Positions 11,458 through 23,800 are shown, numbered from the stretch's first letter. The stretch is DNA of 64,000 nt from Aphanomyces cochlioides (GCA_019828595.1 JAHQRK010000002.1:2666001-2730000); one strand, 5' to 3'. The notes: generated by a model from the sequence alone, not told the origin. Translations and numbers: made by a program.

Positions 11458-12897
11458 ATGAGCGGCAAGAAGAGCCCGAACCTGTCGGCGTCCTTCAAAT
11501 CTCCAGGGATCAAGAGCCCGAATCTCTTCCAGTATGAAGCTGAAAAGCAGAGCTACGAGTTTTTCTTCCCCTCACCGCACAGTACAGCCCGTCAGACAAC
11601 CGTCAAGAGCGCCGTCATGAACCTCGTCACGACGTTGATTGGAGGTGGCGTCCTTCTTCTTCCTTACACGGTCGCCAAAAGCGGAATCGTTCTTGGTTGT
11701 ATATTGATGCTATTTTGTGGGGTGGCGTCAAGTTTCACGTCCTACATTCTCGTGAGTTGTTCCCGACGAAGTGGCGCGCAATCATATGAAGAAATCGCCA
11801 AGAATGCCTTCGGCAAGCGGATGCAGATCGCAACGATGGTGCTTCTCATTCTGCTCATCTTTCTTGCATTTGTTGGCTATTTGATCCTCCTCCGTGATAT
11901 CTCTGGTTCCCTCGCGTCCCAGTTCATCTTGCGTCGTCCGCTCAGCGTTGCCGACGAGAATTTGGTCGCCGTGGTACTCGTCGCCATTGTCTCGCCGCTT
12001 TTGTTCCTCCGAAGTATGCATTCACTCCGCCACACTTCCGTCATTGGATTATCGACCGTTGGTTTATTTGCTTTTGGTATCGTTTTCCGTGGTGTTGAAA
12101 AGGTGTTGGATAACCGCTTTGACTCATCCAAGCTTGTGCTCGTTGCGGATAGATTGGATGGCCCCATGTATGCGCTTCCTATCATCATCTCGTCATTTCT
12201 GTGTCACTTCAATGTCCTACCCGTCTACGGCGAGCTCCAAAAGCCAACACGACGTCGTCTAAAAAAGATTGTGACCATTACAGTCTTCTCAACGGCCATT
12301 TTCTACATGATCCTTGGTACCTTTGGCTATATCTATGCGTTCGACCGACCCGGAGGCGTTCAAGGCGACATTCTTAACAATTTTGACCAAGCTGACCTCT
12401 TGATGAACGTCGGTCGTGCCGGTATTTTGCTCACGATATGCATGTCACTGCCTCTGCTCATCTTGCCAACCCGCAAGACCATCTACCGCCTCTGCCTCTT
12501 GGTGTACGAGAAGTTTGCTAAGGTTGAAGCGACAACGCAAGAAACCCAGCCTCTCCTTGAATCTCCAGAGATTGGCGACCAGACGGAGAAGCCCATGCCG
12601 CTGACACCACACATTGCGATCACGCTCATCATTCTTGGCCTTGCGTTCTACTTGGCATTCAGTTTGCCAGGCGTGGCGGTCGTGTGGAACATCATGGGCA
12701 GCACTGTGGGTATTTTGATCTCGTACGTGCTCCCGTGCGTGTGCTATTTGCGCATTCGCAGTGAAAAACCTGGTTCTGACTGGCGCAAAGTCGGAGCATG
12801 GGTGCTTCTCGTGATCAGCGGCACGATTTGCGTCGTGTGTTCGATTCAAGCGTTTGAAAAACTCGGTGGAATGTTGTATACAGTTTTCGTTGCGTAA
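11458..12897 (+). CDS. Amino-acid transporter, SLC38/AAAP family
   Basis: Intronless, 479 aa. A hydrophilic N-terminus of about 50 residues contains a repeated SPNL motif (GKKSPNLSASF, GIKSPNLFQY). It is followed by about 11 hydrophobic segments. The first has the family-typical start AVMNLVTTLIGGGVLLLPYT (TM1, conserved GxGxLxLP-like pattern), then SGIVLGCILMLFCGVASSFT and so on to the C-terminus. A cytosolic loop of ~45 residues (VEATTQETQPLLESPEIGDQ) precedes the last three segments. The family moves neutral or cationic amino acids, often with H+ or Na+; substrate and membrane cannot be read from sequence. The stop is 23 bp from the stop of BBS7. Confidence 0.9.
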   Translation: MSGKKSPNLSASFKSPGIKSPNLFQYEAEKQSYEFFFPSPHSTARQTTVKSAVMNLVTTLIGGGVLLLPYTVAKSGIVLGCILMLFCGVASSFTSYILVSCSRRSGAQSYEEIAKNAFGKRMQIATMVLLILLIFLAFVGYLILLRDISGSLASQFILRRPLSVADENLVAVVLVAIVSPLLFLRSMHSLRHTSVIGLSTVGLFAFGIVFRGVEKVLDNRFDSSKLVLVADRLDGPMYALPIIISSFLCHFNVLPVYGELQKPTRRRLKKIVTITVFSTAIFYMILGTFGYIYAFDRPGGVQGDILNNFDQADLLMNVGRAGILLTICMSLPLLILPTRKTIYRLCLLVYEKFAKVEATTQETQPLLESPEIGDQTEKPMPLTPHIAITLIILGLAFYLAFSLPGVAVVWNIMGSTVGILISYVLPCVCYLRIRSEKPGSDWRKVGAWVLLVISGTICVVCSIQAFEKLGGMLYTVFVA

Positions 12898-12920
12898 AAG
12901 ATAACAAAGTGAATGGGAAA

Positions 12921-15702
12921 TTAGTGCACGCGTTGAAAGAAATCCACGAGTGCGTCGAAGTTGTACTGCTCCACGAGTTGAAACAAGCGAGGGAGATGTG
13001 GCTTGGGCTACAAAATCAATCACAGTGAGGTTGAAGACTGCAATGTTCCTTACATTGACGCCACGGAATTTCGCCAAGTCGACGTAGAGATCGGTGAGAA
13101 CGCCGATAAGGTAACCCATGGCGCGAGGACTTGCTTGAAAGTCACGAAGGATGCGATCAGCGTCGTTTAAAATTCGTTGGTATTCTGGGGACATCCACAA
13201 CGAATGGTCTGCTTCATGCATTTGGAGTTCCTAAGCCACCTTGAGATTACCTTTGATGAATGTATCAGTGTAGAACCTTGATGCCATCGATGATCTTGAC
13301 TTGCGATGCGAGCATTTGCTTCTCGTCGAGCTTTGGACGCAGAAGCCGGAGCACGGCACCGATGCTTTCTTTCTTGATATCAAATGTCATGTTAAGTGTG
13401 ATCTTCCGCGTCGTGGCTTCCTTCGTAATGACTTCTTTGAGGATGGCAATCGTTGACACTGAGCTCGAGTGGAACCTCGCTTCGCCCTTTCTACACAGAG
13501 AAAGACATGTCAGAAAATTGATTGTGGATGCCATGGACCTGTATTCGCATATGAGAAGATTGCCGATGAACGTATTGCGGAAATACATTTTGCATTCTTC
13601 GTCTTGCATTCGCACGGGCACATCAGGGAGACAAAAGCTGATCCATTCGTGGACTTGAACCATTGAAAATGCCCCTAGTAAAGGTTAGAACCATGTGCAA
13701 AGCTGGTTGCTACCTGTGAAATGCAAAGAGTTCATTGCCTCGTCGTCAACTTCATTGGCGTCGACGATATTCACTCGATGGTGAAGACTTAAAGGCTTGA
13801 TCCCAACTTTGACACAATGCGCTGACTTTGGCACCGTTTCCGCCAAGACTGTCAGCTACGAACATCATCAGAAGACCAGCAACCACTGAGAAAGAGCCAC
13901 CTCAATGTCACCAAATTGGCCTTCGAGTGTGCGAATGCGAAACTCGAGGCGATTTGTGAGTTCCTGACATCGATATGTTGCAAGGACATGCGTGTTGTTG
14001 GCAGGATCTGGAGGTGATCGGCAGAGAATTGCTTGATTCTTCTCCGTGTCGAGTAGATCGAGCGGCACTGACGAATGGAGGGCGACACAGGCTATCGGCA
14101 CCGGCAATTCCACCTACAAACAAATTTCATCCATTGAGTCTGATTGAATGCATTGCGCACCGCAATGTCGTAGGTTTGGTTATCAGGATTGAGCACGTAT
14201 TGACACTTGACTGGAATTTCTTCGACGACTGGGAGGCATTCGTCGCCTTTGCGAGTCGATCGATCCTTCTCCTTCAGCACCTACCCCCTTCGAGTTACAA
14301 ATCTTTCCACATCTTCAGCGACAAAACCTTTTCTTCCAAGGCGGCGATTTCTTTACGCAGCTTTACAATGCGTGTTTCTCGCTGAACAGTCCCTCGAGAC
14401 CGACCGTAGCTGTCGTCTGCATCCTTGTTGCTGGTTTAATACATTGATGGAGCAAAACGCGACTTACTGGTTGATCCAACGGCTCAGACGTGAGCGACAT
14501 AACGCGGCCAGAGTATGTGCACAGCACAATCTCATCAAAACCCTAACAGAGGAATCGTTATAGCAATTCATGAGCAAACAACTTCCTACTGGAGTGCCCA
14601 AGACACCGGCTTGTATTGAACGGATGCTTTCCTTCTCCACAAATTCGTATTCCTTGACAATGGTGCCAACTTCATCGACGGAATAAACTTCCACACGGCC
14701 ATCTTCCCGCCCAACCTAGTTCAAATAATCTTCGTACAATCCAACAATGAGAACTGACGATGATCTCAACTGAATCATCCTTGTTGATGTCATAAGCAAC
14801 CATCGACGTAATCGGAGATGGCGCTAGCTTCTCTGCAGCGGTCTTCCAGACTGTCTTGAGTTTGCTGTTTGTCAGCGCCACGAGGCCAAACGTGCCCGTG
14901 GTTGTGCCGTACAAAATTTGGCTCCCAAGCTTGGCAAGAGTAGTTATGGCACCAGAAGTAGATTTTTTCGTCAGAACGGAGTTGCCCTAGACAATCATCG
15001 TCAAGACAGATGAAGAGCCTTGCTACTTGCCGCCATAACTCGAATGTATTTATCTTGACAGCCTAAGATGGCGCGAAAGTCGATGGAGTCGGGATCGCTG
15101 AAGAGAAGAAGATCGTTGATTCGGTCTTGGGACATCGAGAAATCTTTGTCGACGCCGTTTTCAAAATGATTGTAAATGTAATCGGTAGCTACACAGTCGC
15201 TCGTGAGATGCGCTGGATTCCAAAATCATGATGTACATAACCACAATTTGGAGTCGTGAGCATAAACGCGATTGATAGTCTCCGATAAATTGGTCGGAAA
15301 CTTGAAGAATTCTTTTCCTTTTTTGCTGTACCCCACGACTTGTTGACCACTCGAGATATACGCCTTATCTTCGGTTCCCTTGCTCGTACCCATCGTGATG
15401 CAGGTAATTGGATTCGTATGGGGGACTGACTTGTACACAGACTAGGCATATTACTCTCAATGCTGTGAATCAAATACTTCAACGCACCGCTGGTTCTCCT
15501 TTTTTCATCTGGAATGACGATACGACGCCGGTATCATCGCCGATGACGAGTTTTTGCTAAGATTATGGGTTCAATGTGGGATGTGCTTGATAGATCAACG
15601 CACCTTCTTCTTCTTGCGACTGATAGGAAGCAATTTTAACGTTGCGCGGCTTGTTATCGGGCCGACTTTGAACAGTTCAGCGTGATTCAGCGACAAGCTC
15701 AT
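12921..15702 (-). CDS. BBS7: BBS7, Bardet-Biedl syndrome 7 (BBSome subunit)
   Basis: Subunit of the BBSome, the coat that carries membrane proteins in cilia. I resolved 15 exons that keep frame and give 714 aa (human BBS7 is 715): 15604-15702, 15488-15556, 15237-15441, 15031-15188, 14759-14986, 14590-14715, 14468-14542, 14328-14423, 14161-14280, 13901-14113, 13714-13855, 13539-13674, 13277-13490, 13054-13230 and 12921-13007. Matching motifs include KLVIGDDTGVVSSFQMKKGE and TNLSETI in the beta-propeller, a short coiled coil, VPLDLLDTEKN and ATYRCQE in the GAE region, and the helical C-terminus. The intron at 14987-15030 is GC-AG (GCAAGT donor). Same strand as, and 151 bp downstream of, the coiled-coil gene. 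Confidence 0.96.
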
Positions 15703-15853
15703 GGCGATGGATCTTCTTGTGTCCTTTCAAATTGGAAAATAGATCCAAATTATTCAGGAAAATGTTCATACACAATTTTATACTAAATTTACAATTTTTA
15801 TAATTTTTGCTGAAAATTTATTTTATTCTGTAAAGGATGTTTTTCAATTTTTG

Positions 15854-18800
15854 TCAAGTCCCCAGCTTGTCAACAGGAATGTAGAAAGAGTGCGGCGACG
15901 CATCCTTGCCTTGGAGAGATGACTGTGTCGTTGCGCGCTGCCGTTGGTCCTCGATGGTTTTACGCAGCAACTAAAAAGAGTCAATATACCTGATCATGTA
16001 GATCTCGTTCCTACCGCAATTTCGCGTTCTAATCTTGACTTTTCGAGCTTCGTTCGATCAAGGGTCGACTTAAGCTCGACATCAGCACGAAGATTCTGCT
16101 GCTGGCTTGAGAGCACCAGAGCTAGTTGCGATCCGATATCAGCACTTTTCCTCTCCGCTTCCTCGATGTGCATTTGCCATTGACTGCACTGGTGATGTGC
16201 ATCGGCTAATTCCTGCTCTAGTCCAATGATCTACCATGACACTCAGAATCCATGTCAAGGGTACAGCTACCTTGGTTGCATAGATGGCATGCTTGGCCTG
16301 TAGGTCCATCAATTGTGCTTCAACACGCGTCTTCTCGTCTTTGAGTCGACTGCACCGATGGCTTGAGACTTCGAGCTCGTGTTTGAACTTCGCTTCCATA
16401 CGGTTGTAGTCAAGTCGCAATGTTTGCTCTGTCTTAGTTGCTTCATGTTTGAGTTTCATGATTTCTGACTCGGATAGCTCAAGACGGCCCTTGAGATCCC
16501 GAACTTGCTGAACGTACATGTCGAGCTGGTACTTGTGTTTCTGAGCCCATTCGTTCCTGACGTCCTCGACTTCATTCGTCATCATGGCCACGTGTTTCTC
16601 TTTAGCTGCATTGGACTCTTGTGCTTCACGCAGCTCGGACCTCCGCACGTCCAATTCACGCTGAAGTCCACTGACTTGTTCATGCTCCACCTTCAATTTG
16701 TCGGCCATCTCTGCCAGTGTTTTCTCAAACTGCAGCTCTTTCGTGGCCAATATAGAGGCAATCTTCGCTTCTTGGGCAATAGCCTAATTCATTTGACTCC
16801 CTCTAGACACTTGGTACTTGGTACATACGTCGTCACGAATGAGCTCGGTTTGTGCTAATCGATCGACGAGAGTCTGATACTTGTCCTAGAACGATTTGAA
16901 TGAACACTAACGAGCAGGAATGCCAACTTGAAATGCTTGGTACCGCGCGTCTTGTTGAGATGTACACTCCTTGACTTGCTTCTCAGCATCTGCTTGCAAT
17001 CGGGTAGCTGTTTCCTAACTTGGTTTTCATGGATGTGCAAGAAATGAGGGGCGCACCACTTGCATTTTCAATGTCACGATCGTTGCTTGAGCATGTTTAA
17101 CATCGTCGAGACGGTGCTCCAGCTCCAGCTCCAATCTATCCATTGGTGAACTTTGTCCTAACACTGATAACTTGCTTTCGTTTGGCCTTTTCAACAGCTT
17201 CATCGGTAGCCTTGAGGTATTCCGAAGCAGCAACACGTTTTTGTTCCAAGAGGCGAGCAATTTCTCGTCTGCACTGTGTTTCTTTTGCGATCGCCTGAAG
17301 CAGACAACTCATCAAACCAGGTCCGATGGTTTAGTGCTCACTTGGTCACGCTCAAGCATCGCTGCTTGCGCCTTGTCTAAAGTCGATCGTTCGAGCTAGT
17401 ATCATGGTAAGCCTTGAAAGTCAACAGAAGAATTACCCCCGCAACAGCTTCTTCGCGTGCAGCGTACTCGTTCAATTGTTTCTCCATGCTTTGCATGACT
17501 TTAACCATTCCTTCGCAATCGTGCTTGACCAAATCCAGTTCACTACTCGCAGCACGATGGCGCTCTTGCCATTCATCCACTTGTCTGTCTTTGGAATCGA
17601 GAGCCGAAGTTAGTTCGCGGAGGCGTTCACACACGCCTTGATATCTTTTTGTAACCAGTGTTTGCTTCTGTTCGGCACCGCGCTTGATAGTCGCTAGCGT
17701 TAGCTCGTACTCTTCGATTTGTTTCTATGGTTTAAGTGACTCAACGCCAATCAAGTTGTGGGTTACTTTGTACTTTGCCTCATTTGCCTTGTGATTTTCA
17801 ATGGCAAGCCCGATGTTTTCCTTCTGAGCTTCCAACTGCGCGATTGTTCCTGCAAATTGCTGAATTTGAACCTCGCACCGCTTTTTCTCGTGCTTGAGAT
17901 GCTCGCAAGTTTCCCTTAGCTCTTGAATTGCGACCGATGCTTGGTTAAAGTTCTGGCTCATTGTGAGTAGTTGGCTGTCTCGCTCTTGGATATCCTTCTG
18001 GCATTCTTCCAGCTCAGACTCTTGCAGAGACACTTGCTCGACGAGGAGGCTGTTTTCCTGTATGAGTTACTACACAAACAAGCAAGTTGTAGACTTACCG
18101 ACATCAGAATGTCCAATCTCTCGTTTAACTCGGCCAATTGATCGCCCAAGGGGTCAGCTCCTTTCGATGAAGCATAAAAGTCGGTCGTACTTTTACTTTC
18201 GGACTGCAGAATAAGCTTTTCGAGGGCCGATGTGAGCTCTCTATGCAAATATTCTCAGGAAATCCATGCTTGTAAGGGCATTACTGTTGTAGTCTGTCGT
18301 TATCGGCAGCCAAAGTGTGAACTTGTGAGGCAAAGGAGTCGATATCAGTCCGATATTTCTCGCAAACACCTTCCTATACGCTCATTATTGGAAAATTGAC
18401 GACTGGTGTTCATACCAGTTCCTTGATTCGGCTTTCATAGGCAGCAAACAATGGGCTCATGTACTCCTTGGAGGTGAACCACGGTGGCGAGACGAGTGAA
18501 TGAGTTTCATCGTCCTCAACTGGATTCGCATGAGCGATCATGGGATCGCATAATGACTGGAGCTGCTCCAACTCATCATGTTTGACTAGCACGCGGCGCA
18601 ATTGATTCAAAATGCGTTCAATGTAGTTCTTCAAGAACTGGATTTCTTCGTGCTGCGCGTGAAACTTTTCCTGGTATGTCTCTTCTTGGACCCGAAAATC
18701 CACCGGGACGACGAATTCTTTTTCCTTCACCGGCGCCTCCACATTGTCTCGTAAGAGTCGTTTCGTCCGCTCTTCCTGGGGTCCTCCAACTTGCATCTCG

Positions 18801-19007
18801 CGCCTAAAAAATCTTTTGAAGATACACTGTGACATATAATATCAAATCAAACAGTTTTATCCGGACTTTTATCCGGATATTCTGTTCGTGAATATCAACA
18901 ACGCTGACAATTAAGAGTGTGATGGGGCAAACTGTTGGGACAAACAAGCCTCTTCTATCTCGAAACGGCGCGGCGCCACTCAACTGCTGGAGGTAGTCAG
19001 CGCCCAT
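15854..19007 (-). CDS. Long coiled-coil protein, possibly SCLT1-like
   Basis: Multi-exon gene with introns mostly of 40-55 bp. The protein is almost entirely coiled coil (heptads rich in E, K, Q, L), about 850-900 aa. It begins with a short globular part containing PPWFTSKEYMSPLFAAYESR. That segment, and the order of later coiled coils (VKVMQSMEKQLNEY..., RDLKGRLELSESEIMKLKHE), recall SCLT1, a distal-appendage protein of basal bodies. The family call is tentative, as coiled coils match by chance. The 3' end is clear (VDKLGT, stop at 15854-15856). The start is not: either the ATG at 19007 (MGADYLQQLSG) followed by an unusually long intron holding two TTATCCGGA motifs, or an ATG at 18835. The next gene downstream is BBS7. 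Confidence 0.6.
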
Positions 19008-19811
19008 TACAAGCGCAGTTGAGTCTCATGCTTCCAGTCAAGCGACAGGCAGCTCGCGTGATGCCTTTCGACGCACTCATGAGACCGCTGTACTGACTGG
19101 AGATTCGACTGGTAGCTGTAGCTTGGAGATCATCGCGGCTCCCCCATCCACTTCGTCGTTGAAGCCAAAGTTGAAGCTCCTCAATGCAACCACTCTGAAA
19201 TTACTGTATAATCAGAGCTAGTATTTTTGTTTAAACTGGTCAATGACAAAGTTTTCATCCAATCAGAACACGATATTAAAAATACCAACCAATCAAATCT
19301 ATTTAACGTATTACGCTACCGGTAATCTCCGTCTCATGCCACATCACAGCAAGTGGCTCAACGTCCAAGATTGGATGAGGCTCGATTTCTCCACCACCCG
19401 CCGCCGCCGCCACCTCCCCTTCCTTTGTGCGCGATTGGCTAATGATGTTCACGGCTCAAGGTTATGATGCTTATAGCACAGTACGCGTCAACAGATCTTT
19501 CTAGAGAGATTCACGAGTCTGCAATGCTCAATTTCTCGGGTCTGTAAATTTCGCCACCAAATCTATGGCCATCACACCTTCACTCTTTCAAATTCGGAAA
19601 AACAGTCTGCCAGCCAACGTTTTGTACGTATGAACTCATAGCATTTTCCTTGCGACGAAAAGAGTTATCAAGCTTGACGACGAGTAAAATTGGTACGTTT
19701 TCCCTTGATTGTCCGCCATGTGGCTCCATCCAACGAAGCGTATCGACGTCTGAGATTTCGAGGTGGTGATCAACGAAAAACCTTTTTTGGAAATGGCTCA
19801 AATTTTGTGAC
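19008..19811. other. Divergent promoter region with CCAATCA pair
   Basis: Lies between the coiled-coil gene (minus) and the gene at 19812 (plus). CCAATCA occurs at 19259-19265 and 19289-19295, 30 bp apart. A CCG/CCA-rich stretch sits near 19390-19415. No coding region is supported. Confidence 0.4.
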
Positions 19812-20654
19812 ATGGACTGGGAGAATGTCCCGTGGATTGACCCATCAAGTGTTCAGCATTGGCACAACGAGCCAATGAGAAATCGTCGCCTGGAAGCACA
19901 ACTGCCAGTCAAGCTGGCGGGCGAATCTTGGGGCGAGAGCCAGTGGGGCAAAGTCGCCACCAAACGGCCAACCCCCACAGAAACTTGCATTTTGAAACTT
20001 TTCGCGATGGTTGATCATGCTGTGTGCGAGTGCGATGGCAATGCGCCGGAAGATCTCAAACTGCACGGCGCCAACTGCTCGCTGGCGATCCTCAAATGTC
20101 CTTGGCAATGGCGCGAACCGTTTCTTGACGAACGCCGCAACAAATTGAAACGGAAGCTTGGCGACGCGCTGTGGAAGGATCCAGTTGACCCGGCATTCAT
20201 CGACCACCTTGTGCCAGGTGCAGGCAAGAAGCTCTTCCGCGACGTGGAGTCGGATGAACTGTCAAAAATCCACCGCGAGATTCAACGACTCACGGATGCC
20301 AAGGCGACTGCACAGCATGCATCATCGTGGGATGGTGAAGATGAGGTCGTGGGTGCAACTCCAAGTCGGGCCGAATTGGCCAAAGGATCTGAGAGTCCCA
20401 AGACGGTAGCTGCACCAATGTGCAGCCGTGAGGACTTGGCATACTTGGACAGCATTTTGGTTCCCATGGATGTGGGAGCGAAATCCGATGACACGTCGAG
20501 CGATGCTGCAGCGATGCTTCTCCTCCCGAGCACTTCAGACTTCGAAGAAGAGCCCATGTTGCATTTGCTGTCCGATCGCTATGAAACGTACCTCACGTAT
20601 GATGACGAAGAGTTGAGTATTGGCGAAAGCGACCATGGTGGATTGAGCCCATAG
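19812..20654 (+). CDS. Unknown protein with acidic C-terminal tail
   Basis: Single exon, 280 aa, from the ATG at 19812. The N-terminal half is Trp- and Cys-rich (MDWENVPWIDPSSVQHWHNE; CILKLFAMVDHAVCECDG; AILKCPWQWREPFLDERRNK) and basic in the middle. From about residue 150 the chain is polar and low in complexity, ending in a strongly acidic tail (YDDEELSIGESDHGG). No signal peptide or membrane segment. I do not recognise the family; the layout of a folded N-terminus and acidic tail would suit a nuclear regulator, but nothing proves it. Confidence 0.65.
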   Translation: MDWENVPWIDPSSVQHWHNEPMRNRRLEAQLPVKLAGESWGESQWGKVATKRPTPTETCILKLFAMVDHAVCECDGNAPEDLKLHGANCSLAILKCPWQWREPFLDERRNKLKRKLGDALWKDPVDPAFIDHLVPGAGKKLFRDVESDELSKIHREIQRLTDAKATAQHASSWDGEDEVVGATPSRAELAKGSESPKTVAAPMCSREDLAYLDSILVPMDVGAKSDDTSSDAAAMLLLPSTSDFEEEPMLHLLSDRYETYLTYDDEELSIGESDHGGLSP

Positions 20655-21642
20655 AGTTAGGAGTGTGTAGATATTTATTATAAAGGCGACGCTTGTCTTC
20701 GTTGCTTCAATCAGTAAAAAAGCTTTTTATGTCGTTAAAATTGCATCCTCTTGCTGTCGACGTTGTCCTCTGTCCATCGTTGGGCATTCGGTCATTTCTA
20801 GCTAGTCTTAGCTGGACTCCTCTTGCTTCGACTGGATTTACCAAGTCCATGTCTTAGAGGTCTACCGTAGAGGTCTCTCAACGAAGGTAGTGGCCTCTCA
20901 TCAAGCCAGCAAGACGTCGCAACACAGCTCACACACCTCATGGTGGTTTGTGTAACATGATGGAGGTTGCCGTGAACATCAACTCTGCTTTCCGTTATTA
21001 GTGTCGAATCAATTTAGTATATATTACACTATATTGTCGATTTGGTACAAATCAATCGAATCACGCCGCCCTGGCTTCGAGTCCCTGAAAGCCGTAGTGG
21101 CATCTCAAGAGGAAGAGGAGCAGACTGACGGTTCATTTTAGCGGCAAATGTGGTCACGGATGAAACGATTTCGCCAGGTGTCGAAGGTGAAAGCTTGCTG
21201 CACCTATTGTGGGCAATATGTGGCCGTTGGGGCATCATGGAGGCTTATGTGCACCCAGGAGCTCGTCCTTTCTGTTCGAATCTTTGGCAACAATTGATTC
21301 GTCAGGGCTGGACATTTGAGTTGATAAGATTTTTGGCAAACCTTTGCGTCCACCCGTTCACCGATAGATGAGCTCAGCTGACTGCGAAGTGCTCTCTCGG
21401 ACGAGATTCAACGATTCAAAATGGATTTAGGCAAGAAAGAGCTCGACAGAATTCCAAAGTGCCAAGTTTTCAAGATATCACTATTGTGCTTTCGATTCGA
21501 AATTAAATCGAAATCGCAAATCGATTCATGTGTGTTTTGAGCGTGTGTTTCGGTGTATTTTCCCTGATTTTTTAGTATGTACTAATCAAAATTAGTAGTC
21601 TGTAGTACCTACTCGAGCGCAATTCTAAAAGAAGAGCAAAGG
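20655..21642. other. Gene-poor stretch
   Basis: No supported gene. A plus-strand frame at 21150-21371 (MVTDETISPGVEGESLLHLL...) opens from GTG, has no recognised domain and ends abruptly; it may be a remnant. The region is AT-rich toward the right. Confidence 0.3.
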
Positions 21643-22032
21643 ATGGACGCAACGCCACCTACGTTAATTGATGTAGATCCGCAAATTGGAACCTGCACGG
21701 ACACTTTGAATTCCAGCATTCGCATGGTAGCTCAAGCGATACTCAAGGAAACGGAAAGTGGAAGGGACATCAAAGGACATGCGTTCCCAATCCAAGTGTT
21801 TGAAGGCACGAGCATCCAGATCGTCAAGGACAAGTTGTGGACGTTTGCGGTTGCCCATTTACAGCCTTTAGCAGAGTACACAGGTTTACCAAAAGTGTGG
21901 ACGGTCCAAGGGGCACCTCCAACGATCGACAAATTCGACAAGTACAGCTGTATGTTGCATTCAAGCTCAACAAGCAGAATGATGTGGAATCTTTCGTTGT
22001 TCTTGTCAACATTTACCGGATTTTCCGGATAA
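21643..22032 (+). pseudogene. Probable decayed gene fragment, family unknown
   Basis: The frame opens at an ATG (MDATPPTLIDVDPQIG) and reads with gene-like composition to about 21948 (IDKFDKYS). There the sense seems to jump to another frame that continues with LYVAFKLNKQNDVESFVVLV and stops near 22037. A single-base change would join the two halves, so this is more likely a broken copy than an intron, since no good splice pair is seen. It lies in a gene-poor area with TTTTCCGGATAA at its end. Transposon origin is possible. No domain recognised. Confidence 0.35.
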
Positions 22033-22777
22033 AATGAAAACAAATCGATTTCGCGTGTGTTTCGAATCGATCTCAAAATCGAATTTTGGCTCGAAAACAC
22101 AATACATGCAGGTCATGAATTATACACAAGTATTAAATGTCAAAGTAGATTCAGTTGCATGCATAACTGTATCATTTAATAATATATTGTGCTTTTTGGG
22201 GAATTTTCCAATTAGGCGCGGTTTGTTCAATCGTTCCAAATTTGTTTTAAGCCATTTGATTGGCTAATAATCGAAAAATTTCGACTAATTTGACAAAATA
22301 TGGTACTTTTTTTCGAATCAGCCAATGAAATCTATGGGATTTGCCGGCGCGATTCGATTGAGCACCAACCCAAAATTTGTATCAAATCGATAATAATCAA
22401 TATATTTTTTCATAGTGTTTTAATTTATAAATTTTATGAACCATGCGGATCATGAATCTTTCGTAGGTTACAATGTATTTGTGACGGCCGTCGAAGATTG
22501 TTTCAATGGATCAGCGTACACATGATCAACAATTTGTTTGAACTTTCAATTTGAAAACATTGACATGGAGATTCGCCCTGTTGATCAATTCAAGAAAAAA
22601 TATCCATGAGGACGAGCGGGAATGCTGCCTTTGATCGTTGCACGCATCGACAGATTGGATTGGACATCATGATTCAGACCATCCACTGACGAGTGTCGTG
22701 CAGTTTTGCAAAATACACCATTAGGATGTCCAAACGACTGAGGCGAAACGATCTCATTCTTCAATCTACTCTCGACC

Positions 22778-23300
22778 ATGCGCGTCTTGCCCCCCCCCCC
22801 TCGTCTTTGTTGTTGCATTGGCTGTTTGACAAGAACAATCTCATCCCCATTGCTGTGGCGTATCAGACGAACGGCTTGCTGGCCAAGGCAAGCACGAACG
22901 AAGAGGGAAACACTAGGGCGAAACCGGCGAAGTTGCTGGCAAAGTGTTGGCACTGTTTTAGGAGCCCCCGTCAGCGCATCACTCGGCGTTCTAGTTGTGG
23001 TATTCTTGGCACGCGAGCTGAACGATCCGGTATGGCTATGACGCAATGAATTGTGGGCGAGGAGATCGGCGTCAAAGCTGGCAAGAAGAGTGGCAGCCTC
23101 ATTGGCCGTCAAGTCGACAAGATCAATGCAGCCAAGACATCTAAGACCCCAAGATCTTCGCTGAATCCGTCAAGAACAAAGAGGAAACGGCACACAAGGA
23201 GCCGATTCTATACAACCCACTAAAACCTCTCGTCCGAATAGGAAGCTCCCTGCTATCATGCAACGACACAACATGACGCACCCTAAGTCGTTGAAGCCAT
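22778..23300 (+). pseudogene. Decayed paralogue of the secreted glycine-rich protein at 24150-24680
   Basis: The start context CTCGACCATGCG and the following TCTTGC match the intact gene, which lies inverted 1.4 kb away. The signal-peptide codons are then disrupted by an 11-C run (22790-22800). Parts of the paralogue are recognisable in different frames: HERRGKH, GILGTRAERSGMA, then GEEIGVKAGKKSGSLIGRQVDK, EPILYNP..KPLVRIGSS and PAIMQR. Stops and at least three frame changes separate them. The order matches the intact protein from end to end, so this is a full-length dead copy. Confidence 0.75.
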
Positions 23301-23800
23301 GTGGCAGCCACTGGCTTGGGCCGGTTGCCTTTTAGCATTGTTGATGATACAACGTTTGGCAGGCCGACGGAAGGCATCATCGGAACGTTCACAGAGAAGG
23401 CAGGTGATCAAAAGCAATGACTGTTAGAAGTTAGTCACGAAAACGTCCTCCAACAACTGCCTCCCCCCTTTCAAACTTTCCAATGGCCATTGATGTCTTG
23501 GAAACACGGGCGTCCTCTCATTACTGTCGCTTCATTTGTAGTTAAGGCAATGGCCATAGGGGGCGTCCGTGACGCCGTGTTGGGGGCCACATAACTCAAT
23601 CGCCGCCATACTTTCGAGCGCTGAGGGTGACCTTCGTGGCACCTACATGCCTCCATCACCGCTCTCAACGATCACACGTTGCGCCCTATCGAATCTTCGA
23701 GTCCACCCCCCACCAGCAAAGATCATCATTTATCAATACCTTGGTATCCCTCCTGGCATCCCGACGATGCTTTGTTCGCCGTGTGCTGCCGTCTGCCACG

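Noticed and set aside
22585..23112. 175-aa minus-strand frame over the pseudogene
   Set aside because: The plus strand carries recognisable paralogue pieces; the minus frame has no features and includes the poly-C tract as poly-Gly.
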